Part shown: positions 10,001 to 18,330 of the stretch, piece after piece
Position numbering within the stretch: position 1 is the stretch's first letter
Layout: each line of letters opens with the position of its first letter
Origin: Isohypsibius dastychi
Lineage: Eukaryota > Tardigrada > Eutardigrada > Parachela > Isohypsibiidae
Length of the DNA: 18,330 nucleotides
Direction: 5' to 3'
Assembly: GCA_034696485.1 (NCBI GenBank)
Contig: JAQIWT010000547.1
Location: 1 to 18,330, forward strand
Notes under the pieces: model-generated
Databases searched by the model: none
Seen by the model: only the letters and a program-made list of their open reading frames with translations
Told to the model about the DNA's origin: nothing
Made by a program: the position numbers and the translations under genes

Positions 10001-12063
10001 GATAATCAGCAGCATATAGACATGATGAGAACTAGCGGCGGGGGCGTTATAAAGCAACTCCAACATGGGCAGAATCAACAAGTCAATGTTCGTTTTCGAC
10101 AAGATGTAAACGTTGAAATCGCGATTCCGATGTAATAAATAATAGAAAAGAAGGGAAACTTCCTCGCGACGTAACTGCTGGCAGATGCGGTTATATATCT
10201 GAGAGAATGGTAATGAATGAGTGTTGTTCGATGAATAAGCTGGATCTGAAAACAAAACACAACATCTGGAAAAGTAAACCAGTGAGCCTTAAGAAAAATT
10301 ATGAAACCTAAATCAAAAAATTTCAGGAAAAATGGAACGCGAAAAGATCAGACAGAACGTTATAGAGAATTTATCTGTATTTTGTAAGAACAGAAATTAT
10401 CTTATAAACGTCGATTTGGTTCACGCAAAAAATCACCGAAAAACATGAACTGATGTTCTAAGGAAAATATTTAAAATAAATATATAAAGCGCAACTCCTA
10501 TGAGTAACCAAAAATAAGCTAGAGTATCAAACAAATTGTTCAACAAGAAAAAACAAAAGGGATCAATACTCTAAATTCTGGAAAAACGATTACGGAAACA
10601 TATCTCCAAAATTCGTCATTGAATTCGTTTTCAAAGCGATGGCCATAGATTTGGCTTTCGCAATATTCCTGATCACCAACCTTCGGAATTTCCAAATCCA
10701 AACAGCGCTTTTCGAACTGGATTTTCCGGGTTTCCATTATTGTTACTCAAAAGCAGAACAAGGAATACAGATTGAAGTGCCATGATAGATTCTGGTTCGG
10801 CAGGATATCGATAACTTTTGAGCGTCAAGGCGTTCCAAATTCCAGCTGAAACACAACAAAGCATGCACTCTCTCATGTCAAAAAAACAACGTCAATGACA
10901 AAACAGCAAAATCACTGGGAAATACTTAAACTTACAAGCCAGGCTCAGAACAATGCTTCCATGAAGATTACTCTGAAGAAGATATCCCGGAGCTTTGGGC
11001 TGCTGGATGAAATTCATCAATAATCGCGAAACCAAAGCAGGTGCCACAGCCGACCTGAAAAATACCGAACAGACTATATCAGAAAATTTCTAATTTGCAC
11101 AACAAGACTTACATTGCACTTCCGCTGAGCAAATCTGAAACCGGTGATCGCGCATCAACATCAGGACGGTAAATACGTACGGAAAGAATTGTGATCAAAG
11201 AATTAATCGCCTCCATCTCATATAGATAATACGGATCACTGCAAAGAAGAACGAAATGCAAAAATGATTCCAACCGGAAGTCGAAATCAGTCTTACCCAA
11301 CAGGCGCATGAATCAGCAGATCCACGACGGCATTCAGATACGAACTCAAAACCTGCGCTTCCGGAATTCCGACAGCATAATTTCCGTTGACTTCCGGTTC
11401 AGTCAAACCATTTGAATGACCATTTTCGACAGGAGCTCCATTAAGAACTGGTGACGGCGGTGAAACTGGTGCTGATCGCTCGAAAGTCTTCGCTAAATCC
11501 GCTTCATCAAGATTCTGAATGAAATATTTGTTCACGAAACGAATCAAGAAGATCGCATTGGAAAGCGGCCAGTTGAAATTCCTGGAAAAAAGAGAAAATT
11601 CTGAAAGCTCAGAACATCGATTTTCCCATCAGAATTTTGCGGTTTTCCATCCAAAAATCATTTAGCCGCAGAATATGGATCAGGAACTCACTTTTCAAGC
11701 CCTTCTTGAGTTTGTTTGTCCTTCAGCTGAACAAATTTCTGGACGAGAACTGAAAAATTTCCGCTTCCTTCTTCGTGGATGATGAAGTCTTTTAGCAACG
11801 GCTGAACTGCGTCTTCGATGGTTTTATAATCCTGACTGCAACACAGCAACCCATTATTTCCAATTCGCATTCAATAAAGATATTCCACGTGAAGACTAAC
11901 ACGGTAAAAACGAAAACAAATACCTGTTCATGGGAGGGTAGAATTTGAAAGAAAGCATCTTGTCCCAGAATTCATCCTCGGCTGGTATTCGTTCCGGTCC
12001 AACGAGACGTTTCAAAAAAGTATTTTCCGCCAGGTCCCTTATGTTGCTGCTTGAATTTCCCAT
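7079..12063 (-). CDS. dym: Dymeclin, complete, 10 exons, 708 aa
   Basis: Dymeclin is a peripheral Golgi protein needed for normal secretory trafficking; loss in humans causes Dyggve-Melchior-Clausen dysplasia. Exons: 12063-11924, 11835-11692, 11581-11297, 11238-11113, 11054-10936, 10845-10681, 10245-9950, 9292-8984, 8661-8479, 7438-7079. All junctions are in phase with canonical GT/AG ends. The start MGNSSSN has Gly2 for N-myristoylation, as in vertebrate DYM. Family blocks seen in order include EFWDKMLSFKF, LASGIWNALTL, SHHVYMLLIILLILSED, KDKYLHNNCLAALANM, EVLRMILEIINGILY and KFRYVEEDHPEEFFLPY. Length is close to the human protein (669 aa), with a longer acidic C-terminal tail. An AG two bases before the ATG (TTGTGTAG) could be a trans-splice acceptor. 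It shares a short divergent upstream region with the gene at 12540. Confidence 0.97.
7851..7865. repeat. 15-bp palindrome
   Basis: CATCTAC-A-GTAGATG is perfectly palindromic around a central A. The ten-base half CATCTACAGT recurs at 7628-7637. It lies in dymeclin intron 9. It could be a dimeric protein-binding site or chance. Confidence 0.5.
8195..8354. repeat. Cluster of three short tandem duplications
   Basis: Three unrelated perfect two-copy tandem repeats occur within 160 bp: ACGTAGAAGTTTT (13 bp, 8195-8220), TTTCGCTTGCA (11 bp, 8281-8302, followed by a degenerate third copy TTCCGCTT), and AATCTAAAAATA (12 bp, 8331-8354). All lie in dymeclin intron 9. Confidence 0.85.
9293..9949 (-). other. 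Dymeclin intron 7 (657 nt)
   Basis: The intron lies between exons ending IHEV and starting QVKN. The plus-strand frame 9110-9595 that crosses it is antisense to exon 8 and runs through intron sequence. No nested gene, RNA or mobile element was seen. Confidence 0.6.
10246..10680 (-). other. Dymeclin intron 6 (435 nt)
   Basis: The donor GTTGGT follows GNSEG and the acceptor TTTTGTTTTCAG precedes PAYSS. The split codon G/AT encodes Asp. The minus-strand open frame continuing past the donor (10540-10680) reads through intron sequence and diverges from the dymeclin family, so it is not counted as exon. Confidence 0.6.
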
Positions 12064-12539
12064 TCTACACAAGTCGTCCGCCGGAATAGCAGATTCGAAG
12101 AAAACAAGATGAGAATTTGGGAGTCAGACTCAGATGCAAGGACACCCTCGTCCGTCTTTAAAGTCGAATGGTATGAAGACAGTGTGGCAAACTTAAAAAC
12201 AAGATAAACCAAGTAAATTTGACCGGATGACATGAATTAGCGATCAAAAACGGAAAACGATACGTGGACAAACGTTTATTGTGATTCCTCATCAAAATAC
12301 AGTACGGGATGGCAGATGCGTGTGATGACGTCGATGTACTGTTCAGTTGCGTGTGAAGCATCGTTTGCCGCCAGACCCTTCAACCAACCCCATATCATCC
12401 CCCTTCCATAGCTTTCGTAATCTGACGAACTTTTGTTGTCTTCCTCAAAGAACCCAATTTTTTTCTCGTCAGTAACGTCAGTTCGCCGGAATTCAAGCCT
12501 CTGATATCTGCAGATACCGTTCTGCGGTAGATCATCATC
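12064..12539. promoter_or_regulatory. Divergent promoter region between dymeclin and the BTB-ubiquitin gene
   Basis: The two start codons are 476 bp apart and point away from each other, so regulatory elements for both genes should lie here. Visible items are a CRE-like TGACGTC at 12326-12332, and TTTTTTTCTCGTCAG ending at 12472, a possible trans-splice acceptor giving a 67-nt 5' UTR for the plus-strand gene. No TATA box or other decisive element is evident. Confidence 0.45.
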
Positions 12540-14277
12540 ATGACAAGCCCGCCACCGAAGGACTATGGAACGGTTGTCGATTTGGACCCATGGGTTTGGC
12601 CAAATCCTTTGTCACGCTTTTCTAAGAAATGGAGTTCTTCGCCAATCATGGAAGATCTGCGAGAAGCATATCAAGTGGTCAAAGACGGCGATGGGAGAAT
12701 CGACTTGACTGTTAAATATACGTTTGAACTTCCGTTGGAAGAATTGAGGGGAAATGTCCTCGTGGATTATGGACCTGGAAAGATGGAATTCGTCGCGATG
12801 AGCAATAGTGTGCTTGAAAGTCTGGATGATGCTGCCAGAATGTGTTTCGCTGTAGATATGAAGCTTCGCGCTAAGAGTAAGAATTACTTTTTGATCCAGT
12901 GTTAAGTTATTGCCTACTCATCTATTTAATGATCTGTTTTCAGTGGATGTCTCTGGGAAATGGGATGTGTTGAATTTGAAAGGTGGGAACAGCAAGAAGG
13001 AGAAAGCTGGATTTTGGTGCCCCTGGTCAGCGGTTTTATCACTTAGACGCAGCTCTAATGCTGAAGCGTTGAAATATCTGGATTCTTCGACCTTGAATTT
13101 CATTTGTCCTTTGAGTCCTGGGGTTGTTACTGGCAGAGTTGGATCAGCTGCTGCAGATTTGAGGATAGATTTTGCTGGAAGAACGTATTCTGAATGCTGC
13201 AATGAGCTGGGAATTTTCCGCACTGGATATTGCTATTTGAAGTTCAAGATTCCATGGAAAGTGTGGTTGAAAAATCATATTCTTCAAATGTGCCCAGAGC
13301 TGAAATGCGAAGGAGCTCTGACTGAAGATGAAGAGGCTGGACGTGCTTTCCGGATGGATTACTTCAAGACTAAAGACGTCGGAAAAATTGAATTCACAGC
13401 AGAGACTCAGAAAGGTCAGTACGCACTTTGGGCGTTCCTGCAACTAAATTACATTTTGCTCTAATCTCGTAAAAATTGAGGAAGTTAATTCTTAGACTGT
13501 GCGTAATCAATTTACACTTGGGGATCAATTTGCTTTTGTCTTACAGGAGAAGAGAAGAGTTACTGGGTGGACAGCTATGTGAAGTTTTGCCAACCAAGAT
13601 CTGGTTATGGAATTTCGGGCGATTCGCTTGTTTCGGTCGATCAGGGATCGCTCTACCCTGGAGCTGACCACGATGCTGCGGAAGCATTCCTGTTGGCGAT
13701 CTACGACGGTTTCTTGCCAATAACGCAGCATTCGTTTGGGGAATTCAGCCTGATGGATATTGCGTGGCATTACAAAGCAAACAATCTGGCTGATTACTGT
13801 GAAGCGAAGTGTTTGCTCACCATGTGTCAAACCAGCCTGTTCTACGTTCACGTTGGAGATGGAGCCTTGTCTTCGGAACTGATCAAGCAGATGTTGGTGG
13901 TGTTGTTTGCCGAATTCTCTCAGATCGAGAAACTTGATAATCATCAGAGAAAGTTTTTTCGGAATGTTCGGCCGCTTGTCAGGGAAGTAGAGCAGGCAAT
14001 GCAGGAGCGACTGGATAGACGAAAGAGCTGGAGAAAGGCGCCATCGTTCCAGATTACCATCATCGAGTTGACCGGCAAAAAACTCAAGCTCCATGTTCGT
14101 GCACTGGATTTAATCGAATGCGTGAAAGAGATGATTCAGGACCAGGATGGAATTCCTCTTGATCAACAACGACTAATTTTCGGGAGAAAGCAACTGGAAG
14201 ACGGGAGGAAGGTTTCTGATTACGATATTCAAGACGGGTCCATTCTTCATCTGGTTTTGCGATTGCGCGGTTGCTGA
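12540..14277 (+). CDS. BTB-like protein with C-terminal ubiquitin domain ending RLRGC (512 aa)
   Basis: The exons are 12540-12876, 12944-13414 and 13547-14277; junctions are canonical (GTAAGA, GTCAGT; TTTTCAG, CTTACAG) and both leave one leftover base, so the frame is continuous. Residues 1-270 are unrecognised. Residues about 311-360 ([34 protein letters not shown]) resemble the second half of a BTB/POZ fold, which in worms often links substrates to CUL-3 ligases. Residues 437-512 align without a gap to ubiquitin 1-76, about 48 identities. They keep the Leu8, Ile44, His68, Val70 patch, Lys11, Lys27, Lys48, Arg42, Arg72 and Arg74. Lys6, 29, 33 and 63 are replaced. Arg72 makes it ubiquitin-like rather than NEDD8-like. 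The final Gly76 is Cys (TGC) directly before TGA, so normal conjugation is not expected. The ubiquitin identity is certain; the BTB call is moderate. Confidence 0.9.
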
Positions 14278-14768
14278 AAAGTCTGCTCTTTGCCTAATAC
14301 CATAAAAGCCTTTTCTTTACATGGTTTTAGGGTCTTTGCGCGACCTGGACTAACGTCATACGATGGATATTTTGTGAATGCTCTGGTTTCGCGTACGCCT
14401 TGAAGAGCATAATACATAATACCGTTCGGAGAATCTGTTGAGTTTTTTTTTCATTGAATTTAGTTTAACTGAAGTGTTAGTTCCAATAAATACAGAACCA
14501 AAACGGAACTGAACAGAAGCACTCGAGTGATTATTAAGGTGGGCTGCGGGTTCATATTGGCGATTATGGTTCGCTAAATCATGAGACGTTTTCGGTTAAC
14601 TTGGCAGAGCTAGGTTTCATGAAATTAATCGCTGAAGGGTTGTAGTTACACAGCCGACCCGCGCCATACCGCGAGCGATAACTCAGGGAGCCAGACAGGA
14701 ACTATAAACAAAAATTTGTTCACTATTCACTCGGCGGAGATCTGTGCTAACTGAAACAAAAATTTTAG
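14278..14768. other. 3' flank and intergenic region
   Basis: This holds the 3' UTR of the BTB-ubiquitin gene with its AATAAA and then about 280 bp to the first candidate exon of the next plus-strand gene. No tRNA-like A-box/B-box pair in the right order, repeat or ORF of note was found. Confidence 0.5.
14485..14490 (+). terminator. Polyadenylation signal AATAAA
   Basis: AATAAA lies about 210 nt after the TGA of the BTB-ubiquitin gene and is the first canonical signal downstream. Confidence 0.6.
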
Positions 14769-15909
14769 ATGAAATATATAGCTTCAAGCATCCGGACAGT
14801 CCTTACGGAGTCGAAATTCACAAGCTTGAACTTCGAAAGGCCGAAACAATGCTTAAGGTTTGTTTGTGTCATCTATTGTCCTTGCAGCACATTAAAAAAA
14901 AAGCACGTAAAATGTTGACTCACGAATCGTGAATTGCTGCCTGGAGGAACCCCCCCCCCCCAACCTCCTGAGGCAGCCATTTTGTAGAAAAAAAAGTTCT
15001 AAGAAACCTCATTGGGTTTAAAGATTTTTGAGATTGCTCGGCGAACCTGGGGTTATGTACACCACTGGCGGTGGGCCCGCTGAAAACTGTGCTCTCATCA
15101 ATCCAAACCCTTTCACGGAAACGCTTCAGCACGGGTCCCTTTACTAACCGTGACAAGGTCACCAGAATTGATGCGTTCGCGGATTTTCGCAGATCTTAGA
15201 CATTCCAAGCAAAACTCGAGGAGGCTCGACCTGAGTATATTCCAGCAACTCATATTACTATTCAGCAATTCTCAGCACTTGAACACCATGGATCTTTTGG
15301 CATCCATCGCAACTCTGTATCGCATACAAACAACGTTTTGAATGTATCCAACTTGAAACACTTCAGTTTGTTCAGGTTCGACTAGTCTACCCAGCCCGAA
15401 TTACAAGTAGCTACTGACAATCTAATAGTGGCCAGTCTCGCTTCAAATATCAACCTGAAATCTGATGTGTCTGCTCGTTGGTTCATCCTGCACCAGGTGC
15501 ACCGTTAGTTGAATTGTACATGAATATCACACCGGAAATTATGTGGCTGGGATGGGCGTGTCCTTTTTTAATCCTGGTCAACGTAGCTTTCGTATGTTAC
15601 TCGGATTTCTGCAACTTTGTGCACAAGAATGAACACATTGTTTCAGATCATCGCATTTAGAGCCGAACGCCAGGCTGAGCAGGTTTGTGGTGACAAAGAG
15701 CGACGATCACTTCCTAACGCCAACTTGCAAAACATTTCAAGTTAAACCTTGAAAGGAACGAAATCGTGAGTCTTACTCTTACTGTTTCTTTCTAATGTTG
15801 AACTTTGCAGAGTGATGACGGTTGGTCAGCTATGTTCGCAGATGCCCCTTTTGCATTTTTTAAGTATGGACTTGAACAGGAAAGGCTCTACGCTGAATAT
15901 TTGAAGTGA
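14769..15909 (+). CDS. Small single-pass membrane protein, multi-exon (5' part uncertain)
   Basis: The best-supported part is four exons joined in phase 0: 15497/15520-15591, 15647-15682, 15742-15765 and 15811-15909 (TGA). Their introns are 55, 59 and 45 nt. They encode a core starting MNITPEIMWLGW, a strongly hydrophobic segment ending LILVNVAF/IIAF, then a charged tail (RAERQAEQ/LNLERNEI/SDDGW) ending YAEYLK. From the ATG at 15520 this is 76 aa. Two upstream exons fit in phase: 14769-14857 (EIYSFKHPDSPYGVEIHKLE) and 15200-15365 (TFQAKLEEARPEYIPATHIT), using GTTTGT donors, which would give about 168 aa with N-glycosylation sequons (NVS, NIT) before the membrane segment. No start codon is clear for that longer form. 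The layout recalls KCNE/MPS-type channel subunits, but only loosely. The family is unassigned. Confidence 0.5.
14936..14977. repeat. Poly-C tract (C12) inside an inverted repeat
   Basis: Twelve consecutive C residues (14950-14961) sit between arms GCTGCCTGGAGG (14936-14947) and CCTCCTGAGGCAGC (14964-14977). The arms pair over 12 bp with a two-base bulge. The tract lies in the putative intron of the membrane-protein gene. The opposite strand has G12. Confidence 0.85.
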
Positions 15910-16585
15910 GACCACGCACTAGTAGTTCTGACTTTTAACTGTGTATGCAAGCATTCCGTTCAAGGTACCCGACAACCACTAGAAAGCGACCTATGCTATT
16001 TCCTTAACTCTATTTTATCACGCCAAAACAGAACCGCTGATGTCTGCCGGGAGCATTTATAACTGTGAAACGATCGATGTACAAGCAGTACTACTCTCGT
16101 TTGGTAATGGCCTTCTAGTTTGTAACTACTGTGCAGGGGACTGGAGTTCCAAATGTTTAGAGTATCTCAGTACTCCGGTATTTTGAATTCCATTTTTGGA
16201 CGAACCGCTCAGTAACTAAAACACGAAGGGTAACGTCCGTGAAGTCACATAATCCAGGGTTAACATAACCCAAGTTCTCCAATGCCTCCAAATTCCAATG
16301 TTTCGTGCACAAGCGCTGTTCAAAATCGAGCCCGGCAGATTCACTTCGGTGTACGTTCGGGAGCAATTCTCAACTTTCCCAGAAAAACCACGCAGATTTT
16401 GTTGTGCCACCGAACGCCATCAAACACAAAATTCTACAGACCAGATCGGGTATTAATTTCGGTAAGACAAAAACTTCCAAGAAAGACAACGAAATAGATA
16501 AACGAGTAAAACTCTTTCGGACCAAAGAAGATTCAACAGGAACAAAAAGGTCGTTTTGGGAAATGCTACCGAACTCTAGTAACAA
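15910..16585. other. Region between convergent genes, ambiguous open frames
   Basis: This lies between the stop of the membrane-protein gene (plus) and the stop of the SET-domain gene (minus). Several overlapping frames on both strands are open in 16157-16589, including a plus frame of about 100 codons ending at 16589 and a 60-codon minus frame 16157-16366. None has start, splice or homology support that favours it over the others. I do not call a gene here. Confidence 0.4.
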
Positions 16586-18330
16586 CTAAAGCATTCGCCC
16601 CTTGCAGCTCTCGGATCCACAGAGACAGGACATGATCCGTCCAGGAACACTTCCAATTTGGTATCCATAGTCATAGACCAGCTCCGTCCCAGCAACGATG
16701 TTCTTCGATGTAAAGAAGGCCACTTCGTAATACTTTGGGTCGAAATAATCTCGGTGTATCGCTTGGACGAAAATATTTGGCGCGCATGAGTGGTTGAAGA
16801 ATCGAGCGACATTCCCAAACCGTGAGCAGTCAATGTTGAGCACAGTTTCATCCGGACCGCAAGTGCGGTCGGTGTGTTTGGTTTCGATGATATCAAGGGA
16901 CATCAAATACTTGTCGCAGTCGGAGTTGACTTCATTGTCTGTGATGATCTCCCCGCAGTAAAATCCGACGAAGGAACCGATAGGAATATCGCAGGCTGCT
17001 CGAACGCCCCAACCGCGATCTGCAAATTTAATGAGAACATGTACAGCCGACAAAATGAACTGTTTCCAGTTACAACCCAATCGTCAAGAAAATCTCCAAA
17101 AACACCGAAATTCCTGAACTTTTGTAAGTTTCCGAGAATTTCAGATATCTATCAAGGACTATGCGGCTTCTATTGCTGCGTAATATTTCATAACTTGTGC
17201 TGTTGTTTCTGAGCAAAACCTGTTTTCAAGCGCGAAATCATCCTCATCCGTTCTGCTGAAAAGGTCACACATTTTGTAGCAACTCGAATTTGATTTCTTT
17301 AGCTGAACAAAGTACATTTCGTTTAAACATAAAATGCCGTTAAATTAACCAAGCGTGACTTCTGAGCTGACAGTGACTTGTCCAAAATGATGAAATGCCA
17401 GAAGCAACTAACTGAGTGCACGAACCTGGATAGAAGTACAGAGCTAACGGGAATGGATTCGGGAGAGAAGCGTTCCGATGTTCACAGCTACTAGAACAAG
17501 TACACATCCGGTTGCATTCCATGATCCTACAAAGCGAAGAAATAACTTCAGAACCCTTGGTATAAATCTATATGGCACCGTTCAACTGCGCTCAAAATCA
17601 TCGTTGAAAAGATCTTATCTCGTTTCAAGAAGAGAAAATTCAGAAGAGCCACAGAAGAATATTTTTCAAAGAGACCGCTAGACAGTTTGTGATATCTGGC
17701 TGAAAATTTGAATCAAATCAAACCTTCAACAAATAGCGAAGGGTGCAATACTGTAACTGATTTTGAAAACTACGAAGAACACAGAAAATCTACGTAGATG
17801 AATTTCAGAATATAGCAAGAAACAAATCATTTCTTGGTTAAAATTGAAATAACGTTAATTTCTACGTCAAACATAATTAAAACTGTTTCCATTCGAAGAA
17901 ATTCTGTGGCATTTCACACCGAAGTGCGGGTGTGCTTTCCTCCTTTTCTGAAACTCGGCGCATCTGCCAAACCTCTCACTGTCAGGCTGTCTCAAAATTT
18001 CTTTGTGGAATCAGCCAAAAACGTAATAATTTCTGTTGTATTGAAAGTTCGAATTCGACCAACTCACCACGGCTGTCGTCCATATAATCGTCCCAAATAA
18101 TAAACATGGTCCGAGGTTTTCTCGAAACTCCGGCATTCACAGTGGTCAGAACACGGGCCAATGCAGCTACATCCGCGTGGTCGTTTAGAATTACGTGAAT
18201 CAATAAATTTCCGTGCAGCCATCGAGAATTTATTCTTCTTGACGTAGGTGAACTTCGATGGGAGAACTTTGGAATAACAATTAAATGCTGGAATGGTTCG
18301 ATAAGGCTTCAAAACTCCACCAGCCGAGTC
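16586..18330 (-). CDS. SUV39/G9a-type histone lysine methyltransferase, 5' end beyond window
   Basis: The exons in the window are 18330-18068 (partial), 17526-17426 and 17019-16586 (stop at 16588-16586). The split codons TG/G (Trp) and G/AT (Asp) rejoin in frame at family-conserved points. The pre-SET has the nine cysteines of a Zn3Cys9 cluster: CSCIGPCSDHCEC, then ECNRMCTCSSSC. The SET core follows: RGWGVRAACDIPIGSFVGFY, then SRFGNVARFFNHSCAPNI (NHSC cofactor/knot motif) and ELVYDYGY. A post-SET CLCGSESCKG supplies the last zinc ligands. All catalytic signatures look intact. Pre-SET plus SET plus post-SET is typical of H3K9 methyltransferases (SUV39, G9a, SETDB classes), several of which exist in worms. 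The exact paralogue and the site specificity cannot be told without the N-terminus. Confidence 0.94.
17020..17425 (-). other. SET gene intron between pre-SET end and SET core (406 nt)
   Basis: Donor GTTCGTG follows the codon for Pro in YFYP; acceptor ATTTGCAG precedes the Asp-Arg-Gly-Trp motif. No exon or other feature was recognised inside. Confidence 0.6.
17527..18067 (-). other. SET gene intron inside the pre-SET module (541 nt)
   Basis: Donor GTGAGT comes after GRLYGRQP and acceptor TTTGTAG comes before IMECN. The spacing of the two cysteine clusters after splicing matches the family, so no further exon is expected. Nothing else was recognised. Confidence 0.6.

Noticed and set aside
14163-14277. 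Possibility that the C-terminal domain is NEDD8 rather than ubiquitin
   Set aside because: Residue 72 is Arg (NEDD8 has Ala) and the surrounding residues DQQRLIF, KQLEDGR and LHLVLRLRG match ubiquitin.
14560-14640. tRNA-like B-box (GGTTCGCTAAATC) with a nearby A-box-like string
   Set aside because: The A-box-like string lies downstream of the B-box, and no acceptor stem can be paired.
14920-15183. Minus-strand frame with FRERVWIDEST, reminiscent of transposase DDE-type segments
   Set aside because: Only one short motif-like stretch, no flanking TIRs, the frame includes a poly-G artefact (GGGG), and plus-strand frames are equally open.
16257-16276. GGGTTAACATAACCCAAGTT resembles the SL1 spliced leader
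   Set aside because: It has mismatches and an indel against SL1, is not followed by a GTAA donor, and lacks any Sm-site or promoter context of an SL RNA gene. Probably chance.

Overview
The window looks like nuclear DNA of a nematode, most likely Caenorhabditis or a close relative. The basis is: AT-rich intergenic DNA, compact genes, mostly short introns (many 45-110 nt) with GTAAGT-like donors and TTTTCAG/TTTGCAG acceptors, AG dinucleotides just before several start codons that could be trans-splice acceptors, and clear worm-style versions of conserved proteins. I cannot name the species. Gene models were spliced by eye from phase agreement and protein similarity.

Left part (1-7078): the 3' end of a plus-strand gene with a polyadenylation signal at 293; about 1.1 kb with nothing identifiable; a small unrecognised minus-strand ORF (1393-1830); then a tandem segmental duplication of about 1.8 kb per unit. 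Two units (about 1880-3680 and 4545-6700) each carry an intact three-exon minus-strand gene for a secreted cysteine-rich protein (212 and 214 aa, identical intron positions). A decayed relic of the same gene lies between them. The second unit is interrupted by a 388-bp non-autonomous DNA transposon with perfect 31-bp terminal inverted repeats, a 7-bp target duplication and an empty site in the sister unit.

Middle (7079-14490): a complete ten-exon dymeclin gene (minus strand, 708 aa, Golgi-associated, N-myristoylation signal), head to head across about 480 bp with a three-exon plus-strand gene. The latter encodes a 512-aa protein with a BTB-like segment and a C-terminal domain that aligns without gaps to all 76 residues of ubiquitin, but ends RLRGC instead of RLRGG. 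This fusion is the most unusual item in the window.

Right part (14491-18330): a plus-strand series of small exons whose last four join in consistent phase to give a short single-pass membrane protein, with two further candidate upstream exons. A 12-bp poly-C tract inside an inverted repeat lies in its putative intron. At the right edge, on the minus strand and running off the window, is a histone lysine methyltransferase of the SUV39/G9a type with complete pre-SET (nine cysteines), SET and post-SET modules.

There is no operon-like or defence-like system. The genes look functionally independent: secretory trafficking (dymeclin), ubiquitin-linked function (BTB-ubiquitin), chromatin (SET), and a fast-evolving secreted family.
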